64,000 nucleotides of DNA from Bacteroidales bacterium (GTDB lineage: Bacteria > Bacteroidota > Bacteroidia > Bacteroidales > UBA12077). This document shows positions 33,976 to 43,002 of this stretch, in pieces (the stretch's first letter is position 1; every line of letters starts with the position of its first letter). The notes below the pieces were generated by a model. It was given only the letters and a program-made list of their open reading frames with translations. It made no database searches and was not told the origin of the DNA. The translations under genes and the position numbers were made by a program. The stretch is taken from NCBI GenBank assembly GCA_016342685.1, contig JAEINU010000001.1, positions 760,169 through 824,168 of the forward strand, in the 5' to 3' direction.

Positions 33976-34159
33976 TAAAGGGGGTGTCCAAAAAAATCTT
34001 GTTTTGTCATTCTGAGCTTGTCGAAGAATCTCTTCTAATTAACAATGAGATATATAGATGGATTTAATATTGCAAGTGGTTGAAAATCAAGATTTCACAC
34101 TAAGCTTATCGAAGTGTAGTCATTAAAAAAGGGACTTCTTGGACAGTCCCTTTTTTATA
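33976..34159. repeat. MITE-like dispersed repeat with terminal inverted repeats
   Basis: The ends carry imperfect inverted repeats (AAGGGGGTGTCCAA near 33978-33991 against TTGGACAGTCCCTT near 34139-34152). Inside, GTCATTCTGAGCTTGTCGAA (34006-34025) and a variant, TCACACTAAGCTTATCGAAG (34095-34114), occur as direct copies. These are forms of a very common Bacteroidota intergenic repeat. No ORF is present, so it would be non-autonomous. Confidence 0.65.
34125..34156. terminator. Bidirectional terminator
   Basis: The stem AAAAAAGGGACT/AGTCCCTTTTTT with an 8-base loop is flanked by A and T tracts, and lies between convergent genes ending at 33953 and 34178. It is part of the right end of the repeat element, which thus appears to serve as a terminator. 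Confidence 0.85.
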
Positions 34160-34177
34160 AAAAGTGTTCGTTAGAAC

Positions 34178-34945
34178 TTATTTTTTAAGAACATAGCTAT
34201 AATAAACATATTTACCCGAAGCAAATTGATCATAAGTTTCCGATCCAACAGTTCCAGCAAAGTTTAGAGCTATTTTGTGCAAGAATTTCGGTGCTAATTT
34301 TTTTATTAATTCACGTCTTCGTGCGTCATCCTTTTCTAATGCAGTCACAACTTCTTTTGTAATCATTCTTTCTTTAAGAATAGTTAATCCACTTGCGTCA
34401 AGTTCTTTTTTAAGATCTTCCATCTCATAATCATAACGGAAATCAGTATAAAGAAAATGCCCGTCAGGACGTAAAATGCGAGAAATTTCTCCTAAGAAGG
34501 CCATCATATCAGGGTATCGGTGCGAAGATTCTACGTTAAAAACTACATCATATGCATTATTGTCAAGGCTTAAATTCTGCGCATCTCCTTGTAAAAAAGA
34601 CATTTTATTATCATTATAATGGCGATTTCCAAAGGAAACAGCTATGGAATCCAGATCGACTCCTTTAGCCGAAGCTGGAGAAAAATTATTAGTTATGTAT
34701 GATAATCCGCCACCTCTACCGCAACCAATTTCTGCTATATCTTTATTTTTAATTTCTGTTTCTACAGCTAAATGATGATATAATTGAATTGAATATCTAT
34801 TTGGTTCGTTTTGCACATTTAATGAAACTTTTTGGTCATTGTCTGAATAACCATAATTCATAAATAATACCTCGGCATTCTTGTCAACTTTATTAACGTA
34901 CCAATACCAAATTCTAAACATGCTTTCGCGAATATTAAACTTCAT
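34178..34945 (-). CDS. SAM-dependent class I methyltransferase
   Basis: From the ATG at 34945 the product has 255 residues beginning MKFNIRESMFRIWYWYVNKV; an upstream ATG at 34984 would add 13 residues overlapping the acyltransferase gene. Motif I is IAEIGCGRGGG, followed by GVDLDSIAVSFG and the post-I region, then DVVFNVESSHRYPD, typical of the methyltransferase-11/25 fold. The pattern resembles small-molecule methyltransferases of the phosphatidylethanolamine/sterol/mycolic type, but the substrate is unknown. It follows the acyltransferase gene after 10 bases, so lipid methylation is a reasonable guess. Confidence 0.8.
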   Translation of the reverse strand: MKFNIRESMFRIWYWYVNKVDKNAEVLFMNYGYSDNDQKVSLNVQNEPNRYSIQLYHHLAVETEIKNKDIAEIGCGRGGGLSYITNNFSPASAKGVDLDSIAVSFGNRHYNDNKMSFLQGDAQNLSLDNNAYDVVFNVESSHRYPDMMAFLGEISRILRPDGHFLYTDFRYDYEMEDLKKELDASGLTILKERMITKEVVTALEKDDARRRELIKKLAPKFLHKIALNFAGTVGSETYDQFASGKYVYYSYVLKK

Positions 34946-34955
34946 ATATGTATAA

Positions 34956-35804
34956 TTAAATGTTATTATTTGATTTTCTGTCACCTAAATTATAAACTTG
35001 AGAACGAACTTTTTGAGCCCATTCGGCATGTGTTGATTTTTCAGTGAATGTCTTATGTGATATTGGTTTTCCAATTACAACTCGAATCGTCTCGTTTCTT
35101 TTTCGAAACATCTCACGAGGGAGAAGTAATAGCTCTATATTAATTTTAATACCAAAAATTTGCCTCATTCTATTTATAAAATAAAAAAGCCTGGAGTTAC
35201 GACCAAAAAAATGCAATGGTACAATATCTCTTTCACTCGATATAGATTTTGTAATAAAGCTTTTTTGCCATTTGTTATCTTGGATTTTCCCATTATATTT
35301 TCTTGAAACTTCTCCAGCAGGGAAATGTGTTATTGGAATATCTGAGTTATACACTGCATCAAGAGCTTTTACATATTCTTTTGATGATTGCCCATAAACA
35401 TTTACAGCAGCAATCAATGGGCGTAACTGAGGTAAAAACATAAATGCATCGTTCCCTATTGCTTTTAAGATCCCATATTTGCTAGAAACAATATGAGTAA
35501 TTATTAATCCATCTATTACACCAAATGGATGATTTGCAGCAAAAAAACACTTTCCACTATCGGGAAGATTTTCCGTTCCTTCTATTTGTAATGTTAAATT
35601 AAACTCTTTTATTATTTGAGGAAGAAAGCTAACGCCAGTGTGTTCAGAATACTTATTAAGAATCCTATTCATTTCATCTTGCTTGATTATTTTCGCTACC
35701 CATTTAATAACAAGTCTAGGAAGTTTTTTCAATATAGATGAATTACTATCTTTAATAATTTTGGCAATATCAATATACTTAATATCTATGTTTGGACTTT
35801 CCAT
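34956..35804 (-). CDS. PlsC-family lysophospholipid acyltransferase
   Basis: The 282-residue protein carries the acyltransferase motifs NHPFGVIDG (the H-x4-D site with His and Asp) and FPAGEVSRK, plus a later IVPLHFFGRNSRLF block. It is related to the N-terminal half of the OlsF-like protein at 62791 (NHPFG-x-IDAL, FPAGEVSS, PVYFHGTNSRLF). It has no transmembrane segment of its own but a hydrophobic patch near residues 25-40. It probably transfers an acyl group from acyl-ACP or acyl-CoA to a lysolipid such as an aminolipid precursor. It is operonic with the methyltransferase. Confidence 0.82.
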   Translation of the reverse strand: MESPNIDIKYIDIAKIIKDSNSSILKKLPRLVIKWVAKIIKQDEMNRILNKYSEHTGVSFLPQIIKEFNLTLQIEGTENLPDSGKCFFAANHPFGVIDGLIITHIVSSKYGILKAIGNDAFMFLPQLRPLIAAVNVYGQSSKEYVKALDAVYNSDIPITHFPAGEVSRKYNGKIQDNKWQKSFITKSISSERDIVPLHFFGRNSRLFYFINRMRQIFGIKINIELLLLPREMFRKRNETIRVVIGKPISHKTFTEKSTHAEWAQKVRSQVYNLGDRKSNNNI

Positions 35805-36036
35805 TTATTATATTAATTATTAATTCTTTTAGTTATTTGTTAATAGAAAAAGCATTAACGTAAGATTGAAAGAATATCTTATAAAAATAAACAATAAAAA
35901 GAAATGTGTGTTATAAAATTAAATTATTCTCACGAGGCATATAATATAATGGATTATTGTAATTAGGAATCTATTTGAATTATTCCTTAAAAAGTGATAT
36001 CTTGTTAATCAAGGGAACAATGTAAATACTTAAACT

Positions 36037-36729
36037 ATGACAAACATACTTTTAAAATATCTTGAAGAAAGATACAAATATAATATCCCCAAACAAGAAC
36101 CTCTAGTTCCAGGCCCAGTTATTACTATTTCGAGAGAGTTTGGTTGTCCAGCTAATTTGTGTGCTACAGATTTAGCAGAACTATTAACAAAGATTGATGG
36201 TAAAGATAATGAACCTTGGAAAGTTATAAGTAAAGAAATATTAGAACAAGCGGCAAAAGAATTGGGTTTAACACCTGATAAAATTGAATTTGTTTTTAAG
36301 TTTGAGAAAAGAAGTGCGGTTGATGAGATCTTAGAAGCCTTATCAAGTAAGTATTATAAAAGTGAGCGCAAAATCAAAAATACGATTCGAGAGGTTATTC
36401 GCTCAATGGGAGAGAGGGGGAGAGTAATTATTGTGGGGCGAGCAGGTTCTACAATATTAAGAGATATTCCAAATTCGTTGCACATTCGATTAATAGCTCC
36501 AGTAGATTATAGAATTGATGGTGTAAGCCGTAGACATGAAATATCGCATAGCGAAGCGAAGAAACTAACTCTTGAAATGGATAAGAAAAGAGCACAATTA
36601 AGAAATGATTTTGCAGGTCGTAAAGTCGACGATGTTGATTATGATTTAATAATAAATACTAAAGTATTAAAGTCAGAAGAGATTGTTGAGCTTATTGCAA
36701 AAGCTGCAAGTTCAAAAGGAATGGTTTAA
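36037..36729 (+). CDS. Cytidylate kinase-like family protein
   Basis: The 230-residue protein matches the cytidylate-kinase-2 type family: GPVITISREFGCPA near residue 27 (a modified P-loop), IIVGRAGSTILRDIP, HIRLIAPVDYRI and a basic helix with RAQLRNDF near residue 188. The classical P-loop GxxGxGKS is not present in that form, as is usual for the family. It is likely a nucleotide kinase-like P-loop enzyme of uncertain substrate. It is monocistronic with a strong terminator. Confidence 0.8.
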   Translation: MTNILLKYLEERYKYNIPKQEPLVPGPVITISREFGCPANLCATDLAELLTKIDGKDNEPWKVISKEILEQAAKELGLTPDKIEFVFKFEKRSAVDEILEALSSKYYKSERKIKNTIREVIRSMGERGRVIIVGRAGSTILRDIPNSLHIRLIAPVDYRIDGVSRRHEISHSEAKKLTLEMDKKRAQLRNDFAGRKVDDVDYDLIINTKVLKSEEIVELIAKAASSKGMV

Positions 36730-36755
36730 GACAGAAGATTACAATAAAAAATTAT

Positions 36756-36785
36756 AAAGTCCGGTTTTAAAACCGGACTTTTTTT
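36756..36785 (+). terminator. Terminator after the cytidylate kinase-like gene
   Basis: A perfect palindrome (AAAGTCCGGTTTT/AAAACCGGACTTT) followed by TTTT lies 27 bases after the stop at 36729. Confidence 0.9.
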
Positions 36786-36842
36786 ATCTATGCAAAATTA
36801 AGGCAAATAAACCAAAGTGAGTTAATGGTAGTGTGCATAGAG

Positions 36843-36879
36843 TTTAAGAGAAAATCCTCAAAGAGGATTTTCTCTTAAA
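36843..36879 (-). other. Long perfect hairpin after the M4 peptidase gene
   Basis: A 17-bp perfect stem with an AAA loop starts 7 bases after the stop codon (minus strand). The stem arm reads TTTAAGAGAAAATCCTC. No T tract follows on the minus strand, so it may stabilise the 3' end or stop transcription weakly. Confidence 0.6.
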
Positions 36880-36885
36880 TAGTTA

Positions 36886-39800
36886 TTATTTCTTAATAAA
36901 TTGTCTAGTTATTGCTTCTTTTTTAGTATCAATTGAGATAAGATATAAACCAGATGGAAGTTCAGAGATATTAATTTCTCTTTCGCTTTCTTCTATTTCA
37001 ACAACTTTAACCAATGATCCAGTTGCACTATATATGCTAATCACACCATGTGCTGTAGCATTTGTAACTTGTACATTTATATAAGTACTCGCTGGGTTAG
37101 GATAAATGTTAATAATTGGTTTAGTGCTTACATCACCAAAACTAGTAGTTGTAGGGGCAAAACCATAAGTTGTATTTGGAAGACAGAAATTAGTTACTTC
37201 TGATGATCCAAATGAACCTCCTGTTTTTATAGTTGCTCCACCGGTTACTTCTAATGTATATGAACCGTTTCCGTATGAACAACACATTCCATCACCATAA
37301 ACATCTGAAATAGTGAAATCATAACAGCCATCTGCTAAATCATTAATAGGAATAACAAGAGTTGATCCATCAGCTTGTGAAGCATATGTTCCACCTGAGG
37401 CAACTGTTGATCCACCACTATTCTTAAGTGTCCAGCTTGTTTCTTCTGGATAGTTATCGAATGTGATTGTTAAAGTTAAGTTGTTAGCAGTTGGAGTAGT
37501 TCCTCCAGTAGTAACACTAATATCATCAATAGCGAAATCACTTCTATAACTAGTTGATGTTGTAGCAACATAACGAAGCTGAACTGAAGTACCATAGTAA
37601 GCACTTAAGCTAACAGTAGCGTTATACCAAGAATTTCCTTGATCTCCAGATTTTGTCCATAATGTTGTCCATGATGTTCCGTCTGTACTAGCCTGTAACT
37701 CAATAGTTCCCATACTTGATCCATACATGTGATAAGCAAAATTGTAGTTTGCATTTGATTCCGTGGTAAGATCGAAACAAGGGCTATTTATAATACCAAC
37801 TTTACTTGGATAATTTGGACTTGAAGATTCAACAAATATATAATACGTTCCTTCGTCAGCAGCAGATGGTCCTGTGCTTGATGAAGGTGTTCCATTTGCA
37901 TCAACTGTCCAGTCAAAATCATCACTAGCATCTTGTGTCCAAGTACCAATTCCACTTTCAAATCCTTCAGAATATGGGAAAGAACTTATTCCACCTGTAC
38001 ATCCACCACCTGTTTGGTCAGCAGTTGTAACATTTAAAGTTGAACTTATAGTTGAAATATTTCCTGCAGCATCTTTAGCTTTAACTGTCATTGCATAAGT
38101 TGTTGAAGCAGTTAAGCTAGTTATGTTAGCAGAAGTTCCTGTAACAGATCCAATTGAGCTACCATTTTGATATACATCATATCCAGTTACAGCAACATTA
38201 TCAGAAGCAGCATTCCAACTTAATGTAAATGAAGTTTCGGTAATGCTAGAAGAAGATAATCCTGTTGGAGCAGTTGGAGCTTGTGTATCAGCAGTAGCGG
38301 AAGTTGTAACATTTAATGCAGTACTTGCAACAGAAACATTACCTGCAGCATCCTTAGCTTTAACTGTCATCGCATAAGTTGTTGAAGCTGTTAAACCGGT
38401 AATATTTGCAGATGTGCTTGTTACAGATCCTAACAAACTACCATTGCTATAAACATCATATCCAGTTACAGCAACATTATCAGAAGCAGCATTCCAACTT
38501 AATGTAAATGTAGTTTCTGTCACACTAGAAGAAGATAATCCAGTTGGAGCAGTTGGAGCTTGAGTGTCGCCACCAGAAGTTCCAATATTTACATGGTAAT
38601 CTTCAACTTCACCATAGCTAAGAGTTTGGCAAGCATCTTGTTCAGCATTGTAATTCATAGAAACTCGCATTCTTCTGATGCCAGAGATGCCTGTTGGGAT
38701 AGTAATTGTTCCGTTAACAGCAACTTTGCTTAATGCACCAGCGTCATATGCTAATTCATTCGCATCAAATACAGTATCATTATTATAATCAATCCAGATT
38801 TTCCAGTACTCATCGTAAGTTGAACTTGCAAAACCAGGAGTTAATGTTACATTATAAGTATCGCCTGCATTTACATCAATAACAGAACTTGTATAATCAG
38901 AATAAGCAGTTCCTGCTGATGTTTTTGTAAAAGCACCTATTTCAACACTTGCGATCCATTCGTAACTAAAATCATTACTTTTAGATTCACAGTATGTAGC
39001 TGAAACAGGAGGAGTAACTCCACCGTAAGCATCACCCACACCAACTGCATACATTGCATTTGTTACAGAAATTTCTTCTTGAGAACCAGCTCCATAAAGA
39101 TCTATAGCAGCTTGAATAACAAATGTTCTTGCATTGTTGTAGTTTGATGTAGAAGTCATATATTGACTTTCAACACGGAAAGTGATTTGTTCTGCTTTAT
39201 CAATACCAATAGCAGTAACATTATATGCATCGTTATTGTCATTAGTTCCTGATCCACCAGCTGAAATTAAATAAAACCAGTAGCAAAAAGGACCATTGTT
39301 TGTGTGAACTCCACCGTAATCATTGTATTGAGAAGGACTACTTGATAAAGAAGCCCAATTTGTTCCCTGATATGTGTCAGGTAAACCTTTAGATTTAGGA
39401 TCACTAATAGAACGTAATGCAGAACCTAAATCTTCACCCATTAACCAAGTGTCTTTTTCAGGAGCATATTTGTATTCGATTGCACAACCCCAAATGTCAG
39501 AAAAAGCTTCGTTTAAGGCACCTTCTTCGTTTTGATAGTTTAAATCAGCAGTATAAGAACAAACAGCATGACCAAATTCATGACCAAAAACATCAAGAGA
39601 TGTTAAAATGTCAAAAGAAGAACCGTCACCAAAAGTAAAAACAGATCCATTCCAATATGCATTGTCATAATTTCTATCGAAATGAACATACGTTTTCATT
39701 AAAGCACCATTACCGTCAAAACTATTTCTTCCATGAACATTTTGAAAATAATCATATGTCATCATTCCAGCCCAATGTGCATCTAAAGCACCATTGTCTT

Positions 39801-40647
39801 TTGCTGAATTGTCATATTCTGCTGCAGTCCAGCTATTGTTTGCATCAGTAAAGTCTACAGCACTTGTATAACTTGTTGAAGTGTTGCAATCATAAGTAAT
39901 AATACCATTACCTCTAGTGTAATCTCTTAATCTGTAAGAGCTATTGTAACTATCAGTACTAATAGATTTTGTTCCACTATATCTTGTGTCTGCAGTTCCT
40001 GTTGCAGCTACATTCTTAATAAGAGTGTTAATATGTACAACTTCACCAGTATTTGCATCAATATATATGAAAGCACGACTTACTGGCTGTGTAGCATAAA
40101 CATCAATTTTATATGCCAATACCATTTCGTGAACATCTTTTGGATGTTTTCCATAATCATGTGCTACAACAACTAATTCAGGTGCAGTATGAAAAGCTTT
40201 GTTATCAGTACCCATATATTGGTCTGCATTAACAAAAGCTTTTGCTTTTTTAGTTGCATTCTCTGATGAAATGCTTGGAGCAACACTAATTTCTTTAATC
40301 AATTTGTATTCACCGCTTAATGATTCAATTACACCATTGCGGCTGTGTACAATGTAAACACCGTTTTCTACCTTGATTCCTTTATAGTATTGTTGAAATC
40401 TCTCATGAGTAAATCCTAAACGATCATCTTCTGATCTTAAGGTTTTGAACTCATCACTTTTTGTCATTTTTAAGATGCTTGACAAAACAGCCTTAGTTTC
40501 AGACTTAGAAGCAGCTTTTTGTTTCGCATCAAATTTAACGAAAGTTGGATAACCGTTTCGGTCTAATTGTTCTTTTTCGATTTCCTGCGCAAAAGTTGCA
40601 ACAGCTAAAAACAGAAAAAGGGTAAGAAAAGTAAAGATTCTTTTCAT
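36886..40647 (-). CDS. Secreted M4 (thermolysin-like) metallopeptidase with FN3, GEVED and T9SS sorting domains
   Basis: The 1253-residue protein has a signal peptide (1-20), then a FTP/PepSY propeptide (about 30-190). The M4 catalytic domain (about 215-545) has the zinc site HEFGH near residue 354 and NEAFSDI downstream. A GEVED-type domain follows (about 565-690, ending GEVEDYHVNI), then two nearly identical FN3 domains of 93 residues each (about 697-880). A MAM/jelly-roll-like region (about 890-1040), a Cys-rich beta domain (about 1050-1145) and a type IX sorting domain (YPNPAS, then SGLYLISI and FIKK at the end) complete it. It is expected to be exported by Sec and T9SS and to digest extracellular protein. 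Confidence 0.93.
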   Translation of the reverse strand: MKRIFTFLTLFLFLAVATFAQEIEKEQLDRNGYPTFVKFDAKQKAASKSETKAVLSSILKMTKSDEFKTLRSEDDRLGFTHERFQQYYKGIKVENGVYIVHSRNGVIESLSGEYKLIKEISVAPSISSENATKKAKAFVNADQYMGTDNKAFHTAPELVVVAHDYGKHPKDVHEMVLAYKIDVYATQPVSRAFIYIDANTGEVVHINTLIKNVAATGTADTRYSGTKSISTDSYNSSYRLRDYTRGNGIITYDCNTSTSYTSAVDFTDANNSWTAAEYDNSAKDNGALDAHWAGMMTYDYFQNVHGRNSFDGNGALMKTYVHFDRNYDNAYWNGSVFTFGDGSSFDILTSLDVFGHEFGHAVCSYTADLNYQNEEGALNEAFSDIWGCAIEYKYAPEKDTWLMGEDLGSALRSISDPKSKGLPDTYQGTNWASLSSSPSQYNDYGGVHTNNGPFCYWFYLISAGGSGTNDNNDAYNVTAIGIDKAEQITFRVESQYMTSTSNYNNARTFVIQAAIDLYGAGSQEEISVTNAMYAVGVGDAYGGVTPPVSATYCESKSNDFSYEWIASVEIGAFTKTSAGTAYSDYTSSVIDVNAGDTYNVTLTPGFASSTYDEYWKIWIDYNNDTVFDANELAYDAGALSKVAVNGTITIPTGISGIRRMRVSMNYNAEQDACQTLSYGEVEDYHVNIGTSGGDTQAPTAPTGLSSSSVTETTFTLSWNAASDNVAVTGYDVYSNGSLLGSVTSTSANITGLTASTTYAMTVKAKDAAGNVSVASTALNVTTSATADTQAPTAPTGLSSSSITETSFTLSWNAASDNVAVTGYDVYQNGSSIGSVTGTSANITSLTASTTYAMTVKAKDAAGNISTISSTLNVTTADQTGGGCTGGISSFPYSEGFESGIGTWTQDASDDFDWTVDANGTPSSSTGPSAADEGTYYIFVESSSPNYPSKVGIINSPCFDLTTESNANYNFAYHMYGSSMGTIELQASTDGTSWTTLWTKSGDQGNSWYNATVSLSAYYGTSVQLRYVATTSTSYRSDFAIDDISVTTGGTTPTANNLTLTITFDNYPEETSWTLKNSGGSTVASGGTYASQADGSTLVIPINDLADGCYDFTISDVYGDGMCCSYGNGSYTLEVTGGATIKTGGSFGSSEVTNFCLPNTTYGFAPTTTSFGDVSTKPIINIYPNPASTYINVQVTNATAHGVISIYSATGSLVKVVEIEESEREINISELPSGLYLISIDTKKEAITRQFIKK
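38010..38567. repeat. 279-bp intragenic tandem duplication (two FN3 domains)
   Basis: Two successive 279-bp units (93 codons) inside the M4 peptidase gene are almost identical at DNA level, including synonymous positions, with matching blocks exactly 279 bases apart (for example AGAAGATAAT at 38251 and 38530). This points to a recent duplication or gene conversion. Confidence 0.85.
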
Positions 40648-40783
40648 AATAAAATTGTTTTAGGTTAAAAATTAATTTTGAGTGTTAAATCAGTGCAGAA
40701 AAATATAGTAAAAAATATTATTATTATTTTAAAATCGACAAACGACAATTATCTACCTATGAAAATAAAATATGAACTTATTT

Positions 40784-40812
40784 TTTGAATTGAATTAAAC
40801 GAAATATATTTG
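40784..40812 (+). promoter_or_regulatory. Promoter of the C1 peptidase gene
   Basis: TTTG (40784-40787), a 17-base spacer and TATATTTG (40805-40812) match the Bacteroidota -33/-7 pattern, 40 bases before the ATG at 40853. Confidence 0.65.
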
Positions 40813-40852
40813 ACGTCATCTAATATTAAATTAATTTAAAATCTAATTAAAT

Positions 40853-42049
40853 ATGAAAAAGGGGATTAGTATACTAGTTGCTCTAATTTTTGGAGTTACT
40901 ACTTTAGTAATGGCTCAAACCGAAGAGATTACAAATGGTTACGAGTTTAAGATTAAAAAAGAAATTAAAACTACATCAATTAAGAATCAGTTTAGGTCGG
41001 GTACATGCTGGAGCTTTTCAGCATTGTCATTTTTAGAATCAGAAATGATTCGTATAGGAAAACCTGAAGTTAATTTATCGGAAGCTTGGATTGTTAGACA
41101 TTCATATTCTGATAAAGCTCTTAGTTATGTTCGATGGAATGGAAGTTTAAATTTTGGCGGAGGGGGAGCTTTCCACGATGTTACAACTTGTATAAAGAAA
41201 TATGGAATTGTTCCTGAAGAAGTTTATGCAGGATTAAACTACGGCACAGATAAATTTGTTCATGGTGAATTTGATGCAGTTCTGTTAGGTTATATGGAAC
41301 AGGTAATCAAAAATAAAAATAAGAAGCTAACTACTGCATGGCATGATGGTTTGAATGGAATTCTTGATGCTTATTTAGGTGAAAAAATAGAAAAATTCAC
41401 TTACGAAGGTAAAGAATATACTCCTAAAACTTTTGCGGCAGAATTTACAGGAATTAATCCTGATGATTACATAGAATTTAGCTCATTTACACATCATCCA
41501 TATTATTCAAAATTCATTCTTGAAGTTCCTGATAATTGGGCAATGCATGAAGTGTATAATGTAACATTAGATGATTTTATTGAAATAATCGATAACTCAA
41601 TTGAAATGGGTTATACCGTAGCTTGGGGTGGTGATGTTAGTGAAAAAGGATTTTCTTGGAAAAAAGGTGTTGCAATTGTTCCTGATGTAGAATTTGAAGA
41701 AACAAGTGGAACCGATAAAGAAAGATTAACAGGATTAACTACCAAAGAAAAGAATGAGATATTATATTCTTTCGAAAGACCAATTAAAGAGTTAGAAATT
41801 ACTCCTGAGTTGCGTCAAGCGGAATTTGATTCATATAAGACAACGGATGATCACGGAATGCATATTGTAGGAATTGCGTATGATCAAACAGGCAATAAAT
41901 TTTATAAGGTAAAGAATAGCTGGGATACTAATAATATATACGACGGTTTTATATATATGTCTGAAGCTTTTATTAAATATAAAGTTACCGATATAATGAT
42001 TAATAAAGTAACTGTTCCTAAGAGCATTGCAAAGAAGATACAACTGTAA
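40853..42049 (+). CDS. C1 family peptidase (bleomycin hydrolase/aminopeptidase C-like), exported
   Basis: The 398-residue protein has a signal peptide (1-21, ending VMAQ) and the papain-fold catalytic residues in the bleomycin-hydrolase arrangement: Cys in FRSGTCWSFSA (about residue 52), His in DDHGMHIVG (about residue 336) and Asn in KVKNSWDTNN. The long insert between Cys and His (about 90-300) is typical for this family. Unlike cytoplasmic PepC it is exported. It probably trims peptides in the periplasm. Single gene with its own promoter and terminator. Confidence 0.9.
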   Translation: MKKGISILVALIFGVTTLVMAQTEEITNGYEFKIKKEIKTTSIKNQFRSGTCWSFSALSFLESEMIRIGKPEVNLSEAWIVRHSYSDKALSYVRWNGSLNFGGGGAFHDVTTCIKKYGIVPEEVYAGLNYGTDKFVHGEFDAVLLGYMEQVIKNKNKKLTTAWHDGLNGILDAYLGEKIEKFTYEGKEYTPKTFAAEFTGINPDDYIEFSSFTHHPYYSKFILEVPDNWAMHEVYNVTLDDFIEIIDNSIEMGYTVAWGGDVSEKGFSWKKGVAIVPDVEFEETSGTDKERLTGLTTKEKNEILYSFERPIKELEITPELRQAEFDSYKTTDDHGMHIVGIAYDQTGNKFYKVKNSWDTNNIYDGFIYMSEAFIKYKVTDIMINKVTVPKSIAKKIQL

Positions 42050-42068
42050 ATAGGAAATAATAAAATAG

Positions 42069-42105
42069 ATCCGTCAGAGAGTTTTTCTTTGGCGGATTTT
42101 TTTTT
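42069..42105 (+). terminator. Terminator after the C1 peptidase gene
   Basis: The stem ATCCGTCA/TGGCGGAT (one G-U pair) with a 13-base loop runs into nine or more T, 19 bases after the stop. Confidence 0.8.
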
Positions 42106-42149
42106 AACCTTTTTTTGATTCTTTTGTTATAAGTCAAAAAACTAGAAAG

Positions 42150-42926
42150 ATGAATTTAGATATTAAAAATCAGAACTTTATTGTTACTGGTGTTACAAGT
42201 GGATTTGGAAGAGCTGTGGCAGAACTTTTAATGGAAGAAGGAGCGAATGTTTATGGAATAGCTCGAAGAAAAGAATTACTGAGCGAGTTAAAATATAAAT
42301 ACGATTCTCGGTTTGAATACCTTGTGGCAGATGTTATCGAAGAAGGGTCGGTAAATAAGATTATTGATTTTATTGGTGTTACTACAATTCAAGGAGTATT
42401 TGTGAATGCGGGCGGACCACCTGCAAAATCATTTTTAGAAACTGAAATTAATGATTGGGATGATTCTTATAAAAAGCTTTTGCGTTGGAAAGTTGATTTG
42501 ACGAAGAAACTGCTCCCTCATTTTATTTCCAATAATTATGGTAGAATAGTATTCTTAGAAAGTTCATCGGTAAAACAGCCAATTGAAAATTTGGTTTTGA
42601 GTACATCACTGCGAATGTCGGTTGTTGGTTTAGCAAAAACAATATCGCAAGAAATAGCTGATAAAGGAATAACAGTTAATGTGCTGGCTCCCGGTTCACA
42701 TAATACAAGTGCTATAGAGCGCTTAATTCAGAAAAAAAGTGAAACCGATGGTATTTCGTACGAGAATGCAAAAGCTTTATTTGAAAAAAACACAAAACTG
42801 GGATTCATGGGCGACCCCGAAAACCTTGCATCAATGGCTGTTTGGTTATTGTCTCCAGGATCTAAATTTGTTACGGGTCAGACAATATCTATTGCAGGAG
42901 GTGCAATTAGCGGAGTGTTTGGTTAG
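42150..42926 (+). CDS. Atypical short-chain dehydrogenase/reductase lacking catalytic Tyr/Lys
   Basis: The 258-residue protein has the SDR Rossmann motif TGVTSGFGRA and the VNAGGPP motif. The YxxxK dyad expected about 13 residues after the SSS motif is absent: the aligned segment reads NLVLSTSLRMSVVGLAK. This loss, with the rest of the fold intact, resembles the subgroup of BKR-like SDRs noted in domain databases as lacking a perfect catalytic tetrad. It may bind NAD(P) without classical reductase chemistry, or use other residues. The terminal GGAISGVFG is normal for SDRs. Confidence 0.82.
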   Translation: MNLDIKNQNFIVTGVTSGFGRAVAELLMEEGANVYGIARRKELLSELKYKYDSRFEYLVADVIEEGSVNKIIDFIGVTTIQGVFVNAGGPPAKSFLETEINDWDDSYKKLLRWKVDLTKKLLPHFISNNYGRIVFLESSSVKQPIENLVLSTSLRMSVVGLAKTISQEIADKGITVNVLAPGSHNTSAIERLIQKKSETDGISYENAKALFEKNTKLGFMGDPENLASMAVWLLSPGSKFVTGQTISIAGGAISGVFG

Positions 42927-42953
42927 TAAAAACTAGAATAAATTCGCATACAT

Positions 42954-42984
42954 TTTGTACTCAATGCTTATTGCTTTAATTTTG
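42954..42984 (+). promoter_or_regulatory. Promoter of the tag-mnmE unit
   Basis: TTTG (42954-42957), a 19-base spacer and TAATTTTG (42977-42984) match the Bacteroidota promoter pattern 18 bases before the tag start codon. Confidence 0.7.
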
Positions 42985-43002
42985 CGTACAATATAAAGTA
43001 TT

